The notes under the pieces are model-generated. The model had not been told where the DNA came from and searched no databases. It saw only the letters and a list, made by a program, of their open reading frames with translations. Both the position numbers and the translations under genes were made by a program. From Streptomyces sp. JB150 (GTDB lineage: Bacteria > Actinomycetota > Actinomycetes > Streptomycetales > Streptomycetaceae), in contig NZ_CP049780.1 in assembly GCF_011193355.1 (NCBI RefSeq), positions 6,113,798 through 6,177,797 of the forward strand: a DNA stretch of 64,000 nucleotides, given 5' to 3'. This document shows positions 1 through 8,059 of the stretch, in pieces. Position 1 is the stretch's first letter. Every line of letters starts with the position of its first letter.

Positions 1-53
1 TGATCACCGGCCCGTGGGTACTCGGCGGGCCGTGCCACGGAGGGAGAGACGCC

Positions 54-431
54 TTGAAAGTCACGACAGCGCGGAAGTCCGCGACCGGCCTCGCGCTCGC
101 GCACGGCGCCTTCAACGTCGTGGGCGGCCTGTGGCCCCTGGTTCACCTGCGCAGCTTCGAGTGGGTCTTCGGACCGAAGACCGACGACTGGCTGCAGATG
201 ACGACAGGCGGACTGCTGGCCTCCGCCGGTCTCGCCCAGCTCGCGGCGGCGTCCGACCCCTCGGGCGACCCCGCGCATGCCCGCCGCGTCGGCCTGGGCA
301 CCGCCCTGACCCTGCTGGCCGTCGACCTGGTCTACGTCCCCAAGGGCCGGATCCGCCCCACGTACCTCCTCGACGCCGCCATGGAGGCCGGCTGGGTCAC
401 CGCCTGGCTGCGCGCCCACCGAAGGGCCTGA
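54..431 (+). CDS. small integral membrane protein of unknown function
   Basis: The protein has 125 residues and uses a TTG start 9 bases after a GGAGGGA ribosome binding site at 39-45. It shows about four hydrophobic stretches: residues 9-30 (with HGAFNVVGG), 48-66, 80-95 and a C-terminal one near AAMEAGWVTAWL. It ends in a basic tail. No catalytic motif or named family is recognised. It lies directly ahead of a small acidic protein on the same strand, with a 63-base gap. It is probably a Streptomyces conserved membrane protein; its role is unknown. Confidence 0.75.
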   Translation: MKVTTARKSATGLALAHGAFNVVGGLWPLVHLRSFEWVFGPKTDDWLQMTTGGLLASAGLAQLAAASDPSGDPAHARRVGLGTALTLLAVDLVYVPKGRIRPTYLLDAAMEAGWVTAWLRAHRRA

Positions 432-494
432 CCCACCGGCCGCACACCGGCACCCGATCTCTGCACCCCCACACCCCGACACGGAGGACCGGTC

Positions 495-734
495 ATGACC
501 GAACACACCCCCTCGCAGGCCGAGGGCGAGCCCGAGCCGACGACCGCCGCGAACGGCGAGCCGGAGACCACCGGCCACCGCGACGCGCCGCGCACCACCC
601 CCTCACAGGCGGAGGGCGACGCGGGCGACGAAGACGGCGAGGACGGCGAGGACGCAGACTCGACGGAGACCGGGAGCGGGACCGGGAGCCGGACCGACGA
701 CGCGGAGTGGGAGGCCGGCTGGTCCGGTCCCTGA
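495..734 (+). CDS. small, very acidic, disordered protein
   Basis: This 79-residue protein has an ATG start and an ACGGAGGA ribosome binding site at 480-487. It is almost entirely Glu, Asp, Thr, Gly and Pro, with no hydrophobic core, so it is probably intrinsically disordered. The motif TPSQAEG occurs twice (residues 5-11 and 35-41), suggesting an internal duplication. No family is recognised. It may be co-transcribed with the membrane protein before it, and it converges on the Rieske protein gene with a 9-base gap. Confidence 0.6.
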   Translation: MTEHTPSQAEGEPEPTTAANGEPETTGHRDAPRTTPSQAEGDAGDEDGEDGEDADSTETGSGTGSRTDDAEWEAGWSGP

Positions 735-743
735 CCGGCGAGA

Positions 744-1664
744 TCAGCGATAAACCTGCTGGCGCCCGCTCACCTCACGATCCGGGGTGGGCAGGCGCAC
801 CTCCACATGGCCGTCGACGATCCGGGCGTCGAACGCGGGCTGCGGAGCGGTGGCCGGGCCGCGTACGTTCCAGCCGTCCGAGAGCCGGAAGACGCTCCCG
901 TGCCACGGGCACCGCACACACCCGTCCTCGATGGTCCCCTCGGACAGCGGCCCCGCCAGATGGCTGCACCGGTCGGCCAGCACGTGCAGCTCCCCGCCGG
1001 ACTCGCGCACGACCAGGACGGGCACGTCGTCCACGCTGCGCCGCACCGCCTGCCCGGCCGGGAACTCGGCCACGGCCCCGATCCGGTGCCAGCCCGGCGA
1101 GACGACGTGCGGAACCTCCTCGGCGTGGTTCGCGCCGGACGCCTGCCGGTAGGCCAGGTGGCCGCCGAGCAGGCCGCCCGTCGCGACAGCCGCCATCCCC
1201 AGGAAGCCGAGGCTCCGGCCGGCGCCCGCGCGGCCCTTCACGCGGCAGGCGAGCGACGCGGCGTACAGTCCGACGGCCGCCGTGTTGGCCAGCGCGTGCA
1301 CCAGGCCGACCCGCTGCTGCGGGCGGTGCAGCTCCGCCCAGTCCACGGCCCCCGCCAGCGCGGCGGGCACCGCGGCCGCCAGCCCGACGCCGATCAGCAG
1401 CCCGGCCTCCCGCGAACGCCCCGGACGCAGGTCCAGTACGCCCGCGGACAGCCAGCTGCCGATCGGCACCTGCACCATCAGCGGATGCACCGGATGCCCG
1501 AGCCACCTCCCGTGCAGCGCGTCCCGCACACCGCCCAGCGGCAGCGCCCGCACCCCCCGGCCGACCGCGTCGATCACCGCATCGGCGCGCCCGTCCCGCT
1601 CCAGCCCGTCCAGCACCCGCAACAGCCGGTTCTGACCCATTCGACGACGTCCCATGATTCCCAT
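744..1664 (-). CDS. DUF2231 membrane domain fused to a Rieske [2Fe-2S] domain
   Basis: This is a membrane-anchored redox protein of about 306 residues. The N-terminal half contains the DUF2231 signature GHPVHPLMVQVPIG and four hydrophobic segments. The C-terminal 110 residues form a Rieske domain with the ligand pairs CSH (in RCSHLAG) and CPWH (in CVRCPWHGS), complete for a [2Fe-2S] cluster. Such fusions are common in actinobacteria and are presumed electron carriers or oxygenase-like ferredoxins; the partner is unknown. Three in-frame ATG codons (1664, 1655, 1640) compete and none has a strong ribosome binding site, so the start is uncertain. It sits downstream of the SnoaL-like gene on the same strand. 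Confidence 0.85.
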   Translation of the reverse strand: MGIMGRRRMGQNRLLRVLDGLERDGRADAVIDAVGRGVRALPLGGVRDALHGRWLGHPVHPLMVQVPIGSWLSAGVLDLRPGRSREAGLLIGVGLAAAVPAALAGAVDWAELHRPQQRVGLVHALANTAAVGLYAASLACRVKGRAGAGRSLGFLGMAAVATGGLLGGHLAYRQASGANHAEEVPHVVSPGWHRIGAVAEFPAGQAVRRSVDDVPVLVVRESGGELHVLADRCSHLAGPLSEGTIEDGCVRCPWHGSVFRLSDGWNVRGPATAPQPAFDARIVDGHVEVRLPTPDREVSGRQQVYR

Positions 1665-1755
1665 GAGACGCAGGGTCCCCGACAGCGCCGACCCCAAAAC
1701 GGGCCGATCAGGCGGTTGCCGGTGTCGGCGAGCAGGTGCCCGCGGATGGTCCGTG

Positions 1756-2196
1756 TCAGGTCCCCATGAGGCCGAACTGGGTCAGGACACCGGCGACGTC
1801 CCAGTACAGGGTCTCGTGTGCGATACGGCCGTCTTCGGAGAAGCGGTACACCGTCGCACCGCGCATGGTGAAGGACTTGCCCTTCGCCGAAGCGGCCAGC
1901 TCCGCGGGCAAGCCGTCGAGGGCGCCGTGAAGGGTACCGGTCATGGTCCACTCGCAGGCACCGGCCCGGTCGCCGGCGGAGACGGTGTGCACCTGCATGC
2001 GGGTGTCGGGTATCGCCTCAAGCCAGGACCGTACGCCGGCATCGAGTTGGGTGTGCCCCCTCCAGACCGAGCCCAGGGGGACGTCCTCGGAGACCGCGTC
2101 GGTGGTGTAACAGGCGAGCCAGGCATCCGGGTCGCCCTTGCTGACAGCCGCGAGGCAGGTGCGGACCAGGGCTGCGTTGGGGTGCGTGCGGTGCAT
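1756..2196 (-). CDS. SnoaL-like (NTF2-fold) ester cyclase family protein
   Basis: This 146-residue protein has the SnoaL layout: an N-terminal helix (ALVRTCLAAVSKGDPDAWLACYTTDAV), the RGHTQLDAGVRSWLEAIPD segment and a beta-rich C-terminus with TMTGTLHGALDG. The family includes polyketide cyclases and many small-molecule-binding or hydrolytic proteins. The ATG has a GGGAG ribosome binding site. It follows the TetR gene on the same strand after 37 bases, so it is probably in the exporter-regulator operon at the cluster edge. Whether it takes part in biosynthesis cannot be told from the sequence. Confidence 0.8.
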   Translation of the reverse strand: MHRTHPNAALVRTCLAAVSKGDPDAWLACYTTDAVSEDVPLGSVWRGHTQLDAGVRSWLEAIPDTRMQVHTVSAGDRAGACEWTMTGTLHGALDGLPAELAASAKGKSFTMRGATVYRFSEDGRIAHETLYWDVAGVLTQFGLMGT

Positions 2197-2233
2197 GGGA
2201 CTCCCAGGGGGATGGACGCCCGGTGGCCGGGCG

Positions 2234-2863
2234 TCAGTCGGGTTCTGTGATCCGCAGCATCGAGGAGAGCGTGCGGTCGAGCACGTCGGGGACGTCCTTG
2301 GCCTTGAGATGCCGGGCGTCGGCCTCGGCGGCCGCCGCGTGCAGCAGGCTGTAGAAGGTGGTCACCAGCCAGGCCAGCGGAAGGTCGGTGCGGAAGGCGC
2401 CCTCCTCCTGACCGCGCACCAGCGTGCGCTCCACGCGGTCGAGGACCTTCCTGTGGTGAACGCGGCGGCGGGCCGGGGCGATCACGCCCTCCGAAGCGGC
2501 AAGCAGGAAGGCGTGCCGTTCCAGAATGCGCCAGCTGGAGCGGACGAGACGGGAGAACGCCTGGGCTGCCGGCCCCTCCTCGAGATGCTGGGCCTGGAGG
2601 GCGGCGTCCGCCTGCTCGACGGAGTGCGCGAGTACCGCGTCCAGCAGGGCCTCTCGGGACGAGAAGTGCGCGTACAGCGTGACGCGGCTGACACCGGCCG
2701 CACTGGCCACCGCTGCCAGACTCACGTGCGGGTCCTGGCGGAAGCATTCGAGCGCGGCGGCCAGGATGGATGCGATGCTGCGCTCCGCGTCGGCTCGGCG
2801 GCGTGTTCCCTCCCGGCTGGTGGAGGGTGTGGTGCGGTGTACCTTCTTCTGCGGCGCGGACAT
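2234..2863 (-). CDS. TetR-family transcriptional regulator, likely repressor of the two exporters
   Basis: This TetR-type DNA-binding protein has about 209 residues. The helix-turn-helix is at roughly residues 45-75 (VSLAAVASAAGVSRVTLYAHFSSREALLDAV), followed by a helical ligand-binding domain with several His residues. It lies 87 bases downstream of the DHA2 exporter gene and is probably co-transcribed with it. Paired palindromes in front of this exporter and in front of the second exporter at 23041 make this protein the natural candidate for binding them; that is inference. An upstream in-frame GTG at 2881 is an alternative start. Confidence 0.88.
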   Translation of the reverse strand: MSAPQKKVHRTTPSTSREGTRRRADAERSIASILAAALECFRQDPHVSLAAVASAAGVSRVTLYAHFSSREALLDAVLAHSVEQADAALQAQHLEEGPAAQAFSRLVRSSWRILERHAFLLAASEGVIAPARRRVHHRKVLDRVERTLVRGQEEGAFRTDLPLAWLVTTFYSLLHAAAAEADARHLKAKDVPDVLDRTLSSMLRITEPD

Positions 2864-2950
2864 GATGGGAGCGTATGTCACCTCCGTCCGGCCGTGCCAG
2901 GCTCCTCCACGGGGCCCGGCACGGTGCGTCGTGATCTGGCGGAATGTTGC

Positions 2951-4549
2951 TCAGACGGGAGCTGTCGTCCGGTTCTCCGGCTCATCGGCCGTGGCCCCAC
3001 TGGTGCTCTTGCCTTGGGGGAAGAGCAAAAGGGCCACAACGACACCCGCGGCGGCGACGACGGCTCCAGTGATCATGGAGGGAGTCATCCCGGAGACATA
3101 CGCGGAGCGCGCCGCCTCGGTGAGCGCCTGACCGGCCTGGCCCGGCAGGTGATCGGCGACGGCGAGCGCGGCGCCGACGGAGTCCTCCGCCGTGGTGAGG
3201 GCCTGTTCCGGGAGGGCGGCGCCGGCCGCGCTGTCCTTCAACTCCGCGCGGTAGGTCCCGGACAGCAGGCTGCCGAGGACGGCCACGCCGAGCGCCGCAC
3301 CGAGCTGGACGGCGGCGCTGTTGGTGGCCGAGCCGACGCCCAGGTCGTCATCCGGGAGCGAGCCCACGATGGCGTCGCTGGTCGGGCCGATGATGAACCC
3401 GGCGCCGAAACCCAGGAAGAGCATGGCGGTCAGCACTCGGCCATAGCCGTCGCCGTCCCCCGTGGTCGCCAGGATCAACAAGGAGACGCCCGCGAACACC
3501 AGGCCCATGGCGGCGAGCCACCGTGTGCCCAGGTGCTGTCCGAGGAAGGACGCGAGCGGGGCCGCGATCAGGATGACCAGGGCGGTGGGCGCGATGCGCA
3601 GACCGGTCTCCCCCGCGTCGTAACCGAGCACGAACTGGAGGTACTGCACCAGCACGAACAGCGCCCCGAGCAGCGACAGCAGCCCCAGGAAGACCAGGAC
3701 GTTGCCGACGGCCAGCCGCCGGTGAGCGAAGATCGACAGCGGCAACATCGGCTCTCGCGCGGTGCGCTCGCGGACCAGGAAGGCAACGAGCAGCACCGCG
3801 GCGGCACCGAAGGCGGCCAGCACCGGAGTGCTGCTCCAGCCCTTGACGGGTCCTTCGATGATTGCCCACAGGAGGGTGCCGATGCCGAGGACGGAGAGCA
3901 CGGCGCCCTCCAGGTCGAGCCGTTTCGACACGGCCGCGCGTGAGTTGGGCACGATCTTGAGCGCCACCAGGAGCGCCACCACGCCGATCGGGACGTTGAT
4001 CAGGAAGACAGAGCCCCACCAGAAGCGGCCGAGCAGCCAGCCGCCGACCAGGGGGCCCAGTGCCAGACCGACACCGATCATCGCGGACCAGAGACCGATC
4101 GCCTTCATCCGCTCCGCCGGGTCGGTGAAGACGGTGCCGATGATGGAGAGGGTCGCCGGCATGATGAGCGCTTCACCGACCCCCATGACGCCGCGCGCTG
4201 TGACAAGTTGGGCCGTGCTGTCGGAGAACGCGGCCACGGCGGAGGCGCTCGTGAAGAGGACCAGGCCCGCCAGGAAGACCGGCTTGCGCCCGAAGCGGTC
4301 GGCCGTGCTGCCCGCGAAGAGCATCAGACCGGCCGCCATGAGGCTGTAGATGTCCACCATCCACTGCAACTCACTGGTGGAGGCGCCGAGTTCGTCGACG
4401 AGCGTAGGCAGGGCCACGTTCAGCACGGTGACGTCGAGGCCGACGATCAGCAGGCTGAGACACAGCACGGCCAGGATCGGCCAGCGCAGTGGGTGCCCTG
4501 GCCCGCCGGACACGGCGGGGGCTGGGGAGGGGGACGGTACGGCGGGCAC
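2951..4549 (-). CDS. DHA2-family (14-TMS) MFS drug/metabolite exporter
   Basis: This 532-residue proton-coupled exporter is of the EmrB/QacA type. Seen: motif C region, LDVTVLNVALPTL in TM1, the loop motif ADRFGRKP between TM2 and TM3, GPLVGGWLLG in TM5, and fourteen hydrophobic segments. The GTG start at 4549 was chosen over upstream ATGs because AAGGAG lies just before it and because the same leader precedes the second exporter at 23041. It lies 91 bases downstream of the salicylate synthase gene. It probably exports the cluster product and gives self-protection. Confidence 0.93.
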   Translation of the reverse strand: MPAVPSPSPAPAVSGGPGHPLRWPILAVLCLSLLIVGLDVTVLNVALPTLVDELGASTSELQWMVDIYSLMAAGLMLFAGSTADRFGRKPVFLAGLVLFTSASAVAAFSDSTAQLVTARGVMGVGEALIMPATLSIIGTVFTDPAERMKAIGLWSAMIGVGLALGPLVGGWLLGRFWWGSVFLINVPIGVVALLVALKIVPNSRAAVSKRLDLEGAVLSVLGIGTLLWAIIEGPVKGWSSTPVLAAFGAAAVLLVAFLVRERTAREPMLPLSIFAHRRLAVGNVLVFLGLLSLLGALFVLVQYLQFVLGYDAGETGLRIAPTALVILIAAPLASFLGQHLGTRWLAAMGLVFAGVSLLILATTGDGDGYGRVLTAMLFLGFGAGFIIGPTSDAIVGSLPDDDLGVGSATNSAAVQLGAALGVAVLGSLLSGTYRAELKDSAAGAALPEQALTTAEDSVGAALAVADHLPGQAGQALTEAARSAYVSGMTPSMITGAVVAAAGVVVALLLFPQGKSTSGATADEPENRTTAPV

Positions 4550-4565
4550 GGCACACTCCTTAAGT

Positions 4566-4581
4566 TGAACACTGCTGTTCG
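4566..4581. promoter_or_regulatory. exporter operator, proximal box (TGAACA-4-TGTTCG)
   Basis: The sequence TGAACACTGCTGTTCG is a near-perfect palindrome with one arm mismatch, immediately upstream of the ribosome binding site of the exporter starting at 4549. On the gene strand it continues into GTTCAACTTAAGGAGTGTGC, which is identical in front of the other exporter at 23041. A second, weaker copy (CGAACATGACTGTAAG) lies at 4614-4629, 48 bases away. The arrangement of two boxes 47-48 bases apart is repeated at the second exporter. It is probably a TetR operator. Confidence 0.75.
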
Positions 4582-4613
4582 GGTTCAGGGTAGCGCCGAG
4601 CAGCCGTACAAGT

Positions 4614-4629
4614 CGAACATGACTGTAAG
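4614..4629. promoter_or_regulatory. exporter operator, distal box (weaker copy)
   Basis: CGAACATGACTGTAAG matches the proximal box at 10 of 16 positions, including GAACA and CTGT at the same spacing. It is 48 bases upstream of the proximal box relative to the exporter gene and lies just before the end of the salicylate synthase gene. It would let a dimeric repressor pair occupy both sides of the exporter promoter. It is weaker than the other boxes and could be chance. Confidence 0.45.
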
Positions 4630-4640
4630 GATTCGGAGGG

Positions 4641-5987
4641 TCAGTGCGAGCCCGTGGCCGGTACCAGGCTCCGTGAGACACTGCGCAGCTTCTCGCAGGT
4701 CTCCTCGAACTCCCGGTCCGGCGTGGACTGCTCGACTATTCCGGCACCCGCACGCAGCCAGGTGCGCCCCTGCTGCCGGAAGGCGGTGCGCAGCACCAGC
4801 GCGGCGTCCAGGGAGCCGTCGTCGCCGACGGTGAGCACGGCACCGCTGTACAGGCCGCGCGGGCCGCCCTCCAGCTCCCGGATCACCCGGTAGGCGGCGG
4901 ACTTCGGTACGCCTGAGGCGGTCACGGCCGGGAAGACCGCGGCCAGCGCCGGCCACGGCCCTCGCTCTCCGTACGGCAGTTCGCCGGTCACCCGGGAAGC
5001 GAGGTGCTGCACACTCCCGCGTTCCTTGACCGTCATGAACTCCTCGGCGCGCACCGAGCCCTCACGGCAGACGGCCGCCATCTCGTCCCATGCCACCTGC
5101 ACCGAGATGGCGTGCTCGTAGATCTCCTTGGCGTTCGTCAGCAGTTCGGCCCGGCGTGCCGCGTCCTGGGACGCGTCCCCGCTGAGCGCTCGGGTGCCGG
5201 CCAGCGGCTGGGTGGACACGCGGCCGTCGGGACAGACCTCCACCACGGTTTCCGGGCTGAAGCCGACCGCCTCGATGCCGCCGAGGTTCAGCAGGAAGGA
5301 TCGCGCGGGCGAGTTGACGGAGCGCCCGGCCAGGTAGGTGGCGGGCAGGTCCAGCTCCCGGTCCACCGGCACGGTGCGGGACAGGATCACCTTCTGCAGG
5401 TCGCCCGCGCGGATCAGCTCGACGGCACGGGCCACGGACCGGTGGTAGGCGCCCTCGACGGGTTCCCGCAGGTCGACGGAGACCGGCGTGAACTCCGCTG
5501 CCTCCGCCACGGTGTCGGCCGTGGCCAGCAGGGCGAGCAGCTTGCGCTCGTCGTCCGGGTCGCCGCTCAGGATCTCGGCGCCGTCCGCCGCGAGACGCAC
5601 TTCAGCCTCGGGGATCACCAGGTGCAGCAGTGGCTCGTCGCCGAGGCCCGCAGTGTCCCCGGCGAGGGCGTACGACAGCTCGAAGGTCACCCAGCCGTAG
5701 GCGCGCCAGTGTGCGAACGGCAGTGACGACAGCAGCTGGTGGACGGTCCGCAGCGGATCGCCGTGCCACGACGTGACAGTACGGTCGCCCGCGTGGTCGA
5801 GGGTCACCCGGGTCCGGTCGACCACGAGGGACGCCCGGACGCCGCCGGCGTACCACCAGGCACCGTCGCGCTCGTACACCACGTACTGCTCGTGCGCTCC
5901 CGCCCGAGCCAGTCGGGTCGCCGCCTGCACGGGACTGCCGGTGAAGGGGGTGCGGGCGGTGCGGGGCGACGCGGTGGTCGTGGGCAT
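4641..5987 (-). CDS. salicylate synthase (chorismate to salicylate and pyruvate)
   Basis: This 448-residue enzyme belongs to the MbtI/Irp9 branch of the anthranilate synthase component I superfamily. It converts chorismate via isochorismate to salicylate, with Mg2+. Diagnostic segments are GDLQKVILSR (catalytic Lys), QPLAGTRALSGD, NAKEIYEHAISVQVAWDEM, GSVQHLASRVTGEL, PAVTASGVPKSAAYRVI and LRAGAGIVEQSTPDREFEET. The ATG at 5987 has AAGGAG ten bases upstream; the open frame continues 5' without coding character. It is 79 bases downstream of the salicyl-AMP ligase and would be co-transcribed. Its product is the starter unit for the ArCP at 33267. An isochorismate synthase is a less likely reading, as no separate pyruvate lyase is present. 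Confidence 0.93.
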   Translation of the reverse strand: MPTTTASPRTARTPFTGSPVQAATRLARAGAHEQYVVYERDGAWWYAGGVRASLVVDRTRVTLDHAGDRTVTSWHGDPLRTVHQLLSSLPFAHWRAYGWVTFELSYALAGDTAGLGDEPLLHLVIPEAEVRLAADGAEILSGDPDDERKLLALLATADTVAEAAEFTPVSVDLREPVEGAYHRSVARAVELIRAGDLQKVILSRTVPVDRELDLPATYLAGRSVNSPARSFLLNLGGIEAVGFSPETVVEVCPDGRVSTQPLAGTRALSGDASQDAARRAELLTNAKEIYEHAISVQVAWDEMAAVCREGSVRAEEFMTVKERGSVQHLASRVTGELPYGERGPWPALAAVFPAVTASGVPKSAAYRVIRELEGGPRGLYSGAVLTVGDDGSLDAALVLRTAFRQQGRTWLRAGAGIVEQSTPDREFEETCEKLRSVSRSLVPATGSH

Positions 5988-6066
5988 GGTGTGCGGTCTC
6001 CTTGGGTCGGGGAGGGGTGTCGGGAAGCGCGGCGGCCGGGGTGTCCGGCCGCGTGCGGGGCGGCGG

Positions 6067-7701
6067 TCAGGGCGCGTCGGCCGGGTTCTCGGTCGCACGC
6101 CGAGCGAGAGCACGCTTGTCGACCTTGCCGACGCCCGTCACGGGCAGGACGTCGACGATCCGGACGAGGTCCGGCTTCTTGTACGGGGCGAGGCCGCGCT
6201 CGTCGAGAAAGGTGTCGAGCCCCTTGTCCCCGAAGTCGGTGCGGCCCTCGCGCAGCACGATCCAGGCGCAGGTGCGCTCGCCGAGGTAGTCGTCGGGGAC
6301 GGGCACCACGGCCGCGTCCAGCACCGCGGGGTGAGCCCGCAGGTGCCCTTCCAGCTCGTCCGAGGAGACCTTGTCGCCACCCCGGTTGACGAGGTCCTTC
6401 TTGCGGCCCTCGATGACGATGTCCCCGCCGGGCAGCACCCGCACGAGATCGCCGGTGCGGTAGAAGCCGTCGTCGGTGAAGGCGGTGCGGTTGTACTCGG
6501 GCGCCCGCCAGTAGCCGCGCAGGGTGTACGGACCGCGCGTCAGCAGCTCCCCGACCTCCCCCGGCGGCAGGTCCGCGCCGTCGGCGCCGACGACACGGAT
6601 CTCGTCGTCGGGGGAGAGCGGTCGGCCCTGGGTGGTGGCGGTGCGCTCCTCGTCGTCGCCCGGCCGGGTCATGCTCAGCAGCCCCTCGGCCATGCCGAAC
6701 ACCTGCTGGAGTTCACAGCCGAGGGCGGAGCGCACCTGCCGGGCGACGTCCGGGGAGAGCCGCGCCCCGCCCACCTGGAGCAGGCTGAGGCTGCCGAGGT
6801 CGTCGGGGCTCCACTCGGCGGCCTGCGACCACAGGGCGGCGAGCGGCGGGACCACGGCCGTCACGGTTACCCGGTGGCGCTCGATCAGCGGGAACGCCGT
6901 GTCCGGGTCGGCGGAGCCGGCGAGCACCACGGTCCCGCCCGCCCGGAGCGTACCGAGCGCGCCGGGGCAGGCGAGGGCGAAGTTGTGTGCGACGGGCAGG
7001 GCCGCGAGGTAGACGGTGGCGGAGTCGAAGCCGCACAGCTCGGCACTGGCCCGGACGTTGTAGGCGTAGTCGTCGTGGGTGCGCGGGATGAGTTTGGGCA
7101 GCCCCGTGGTGCCGCCAGAGACGAGCAGGACGGCCGGGTCCTGCGGGTCGGGTGCGGGGAACCGGACCGCTCCGGCCTGCCGGCCCGCCCGTTCGACGTC
7201 GGTGAGCGCCGTGTGCGGGCCCGGATCACCGGCGACGAGGACATGGCGCAGCCCGGGCGCCTGCTCACGTACTTCCTGGGCGAGTCGGCGGTAGTCGAAG
7301 CCGGACGTGGCGTCGACGGCGGGGACGACATACGCCACGGCTCCGCTGTGGCGGCTCAGATGGACGGCTTCGCTCCTGCGGTAGGCCGGCAGGCCGAGCA
7401 CCGGGACGGCGCCGAGCCGCAGCGCGGCGAAGAGCAGGACGAAGAAGTCAGGCGTGTTGGGGAGCTGGACGACGATCCGGTCCCCGGCGGTGATGCCGAG
7501 GCTCGCCAGGCCGGCGGCGAGGTGGCCGGCCCGGCGGTCCAGGTCGGCGTAGGTGAGCTGCTCGGCGTTCGCGACGAGGGCGGTGGACGCCCCGATCGTC
7601 CGGGCGTGCCCGGCGAGGAAGTCGCCCAGCGGGCGCCCCTGCCAGTAGCCGGCCTTCCGGTACCGCTCCGCGTCCGCCTCGGGCCATCGAACCACGTCCA
7701 C
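6067..7701 (-). CDS. salicyl-AMP ligase (aryl acid adenylation enzyme)
   Basis: This 544-residue stand-alone adenylation enzyme is of the DhbE/EntE/PchD type. It activates salicylate with ATP and loads it on the aryl carrier domain of the protein at 33267. Seen: WPEADAERYRKAGYWQGRPLG at the N-terminus, as in aryl acid ligases; P-loop LLVSGGTTGLPKLIPRTHDDY; LPVAHNFALACPG; FGMAEGLLSMTRPGD; hinge region EGRKKDLVNRGGDKVSSDELE; and the A10 lysine in PVTGVGKVDKRALA. A GTG at 7701 with GAGGAG ten bases upstream is preferred to the GTG at 7719, which lacks a ribosome binding site. It is the first gene of the left-hand minus-strand operon. Confidence 0.93.
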   Translation of the reverse strand: MDVVRWPEADAERYRKAGYWQGRPLGDFLAGHARTIGASTALVANAEQLTYADLDRRAGHLAAGLASLGITAGDRIVVQLPNTPDFFVLLFAALRLGAVPVLGLPAYRRSEAVHLSRHSGAVAYVVPAVDATSGFDYRRLAQEVREQAPGLRHVLVAGDPGPHTALTDVERAGRQAGAVRFPAPDPQDPAVLLVSGGTTGLPKLIPRTHDDYAYNVRASAELCGFDSATVYLAALPVAHNFALACPGALGTLRAGGTVVLAGSADPDTAFPLIERHRVTVTAVVPPLAALWSQAAEWSPDDLGSLSLLQVGGARLSPDVARQVRSALGCELQQVFGMAEGLLSMTRPGDDEERTATTQGRPLSPDDEIRVVGADGADLPPGEVGELLTRGPYTLRGYWRAPEYNRTAFTDDGFYRTGDLVRVLPGGDIVIEGRKKDLVNRGGDKVSSDELEGHLRAHPAVLDAAVVPVPDDYLGERTCAWIVLREGRTDFGDKGLDTFLDERGLAPYKKPDLVRIVDVLPVTGVGKVDKRALARRATENPADAP

Positions 7702-8059
7702 GAATATCTCGCTCCTCACTCCGGGGGGAATGCTCGGGAATGCTGCCGGGAAAATTCATAACTCTGACGTCGCCGTAAAGACTCCATCGATCGAAAACCA
7801 GTGCGCAATCTCAGAATGGCAACTGTTCGGCAAAATTACACCGGTTGAGGAAATGATCCGCCCTGAGAAAGTGTGGATATATCCCACCAAAGGCGACATA
7901 CCTGGGACGGGTATGGCCCCTTCGGGTACCTACCTATTGCCCAGGGCGGCTGTGACGTAGATTGGTGAAGTCCTCGGCGGGGTGAAACTGCCGAAGCTCT
8001 CCGATAATTCTCTTCTTGGTGGTCTTAATTCATTTGCATTCCCTGAAAGGTCGAATTCC
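7702..8059. promoter_or_regulatory. low-GC divergent promoter region between the two arms of the cluster
   Basis: About 360 bases separate the divergent salicyl-AMP ligase and thioesterase genes. The stretch is visibly AT-richer than its surroundings and has no coding bias. Dyads seen: GGATATATCC at 7875-7884; ATACC-7-GGTAT at 7898-7914; and a larger CCTGGG (7901-7906) with CCCAGG (7940-7945). No consensus iron box (TTAGGTTAGG type) was seen. It very likely holds the promoters for both arms and sites for the cluster regulators; none of the dyads is tied to a specific protein. Confidence 0.6.

Noticed and set aside
14..1657. Plus-strand open frame crossing three genes at the left edge
   Set aside because: It overlaps well-supported genes on both strands and is mainly Arg/Pro/Ala-rich; no motif or ribosome binding site.
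7730..7960. Short plus-strand frame in the divergent promoter
   Set aside because: Low-GC composition, no ribosome binding site and no family; promoter DNA is more likely.
7702..8059. Search for an iron box controlling the cluster
   Set aside because: No match to the TTAGGTTAGGCTCACCTAA-type consensus was seen by eye; a diverged site cannot be excluded.
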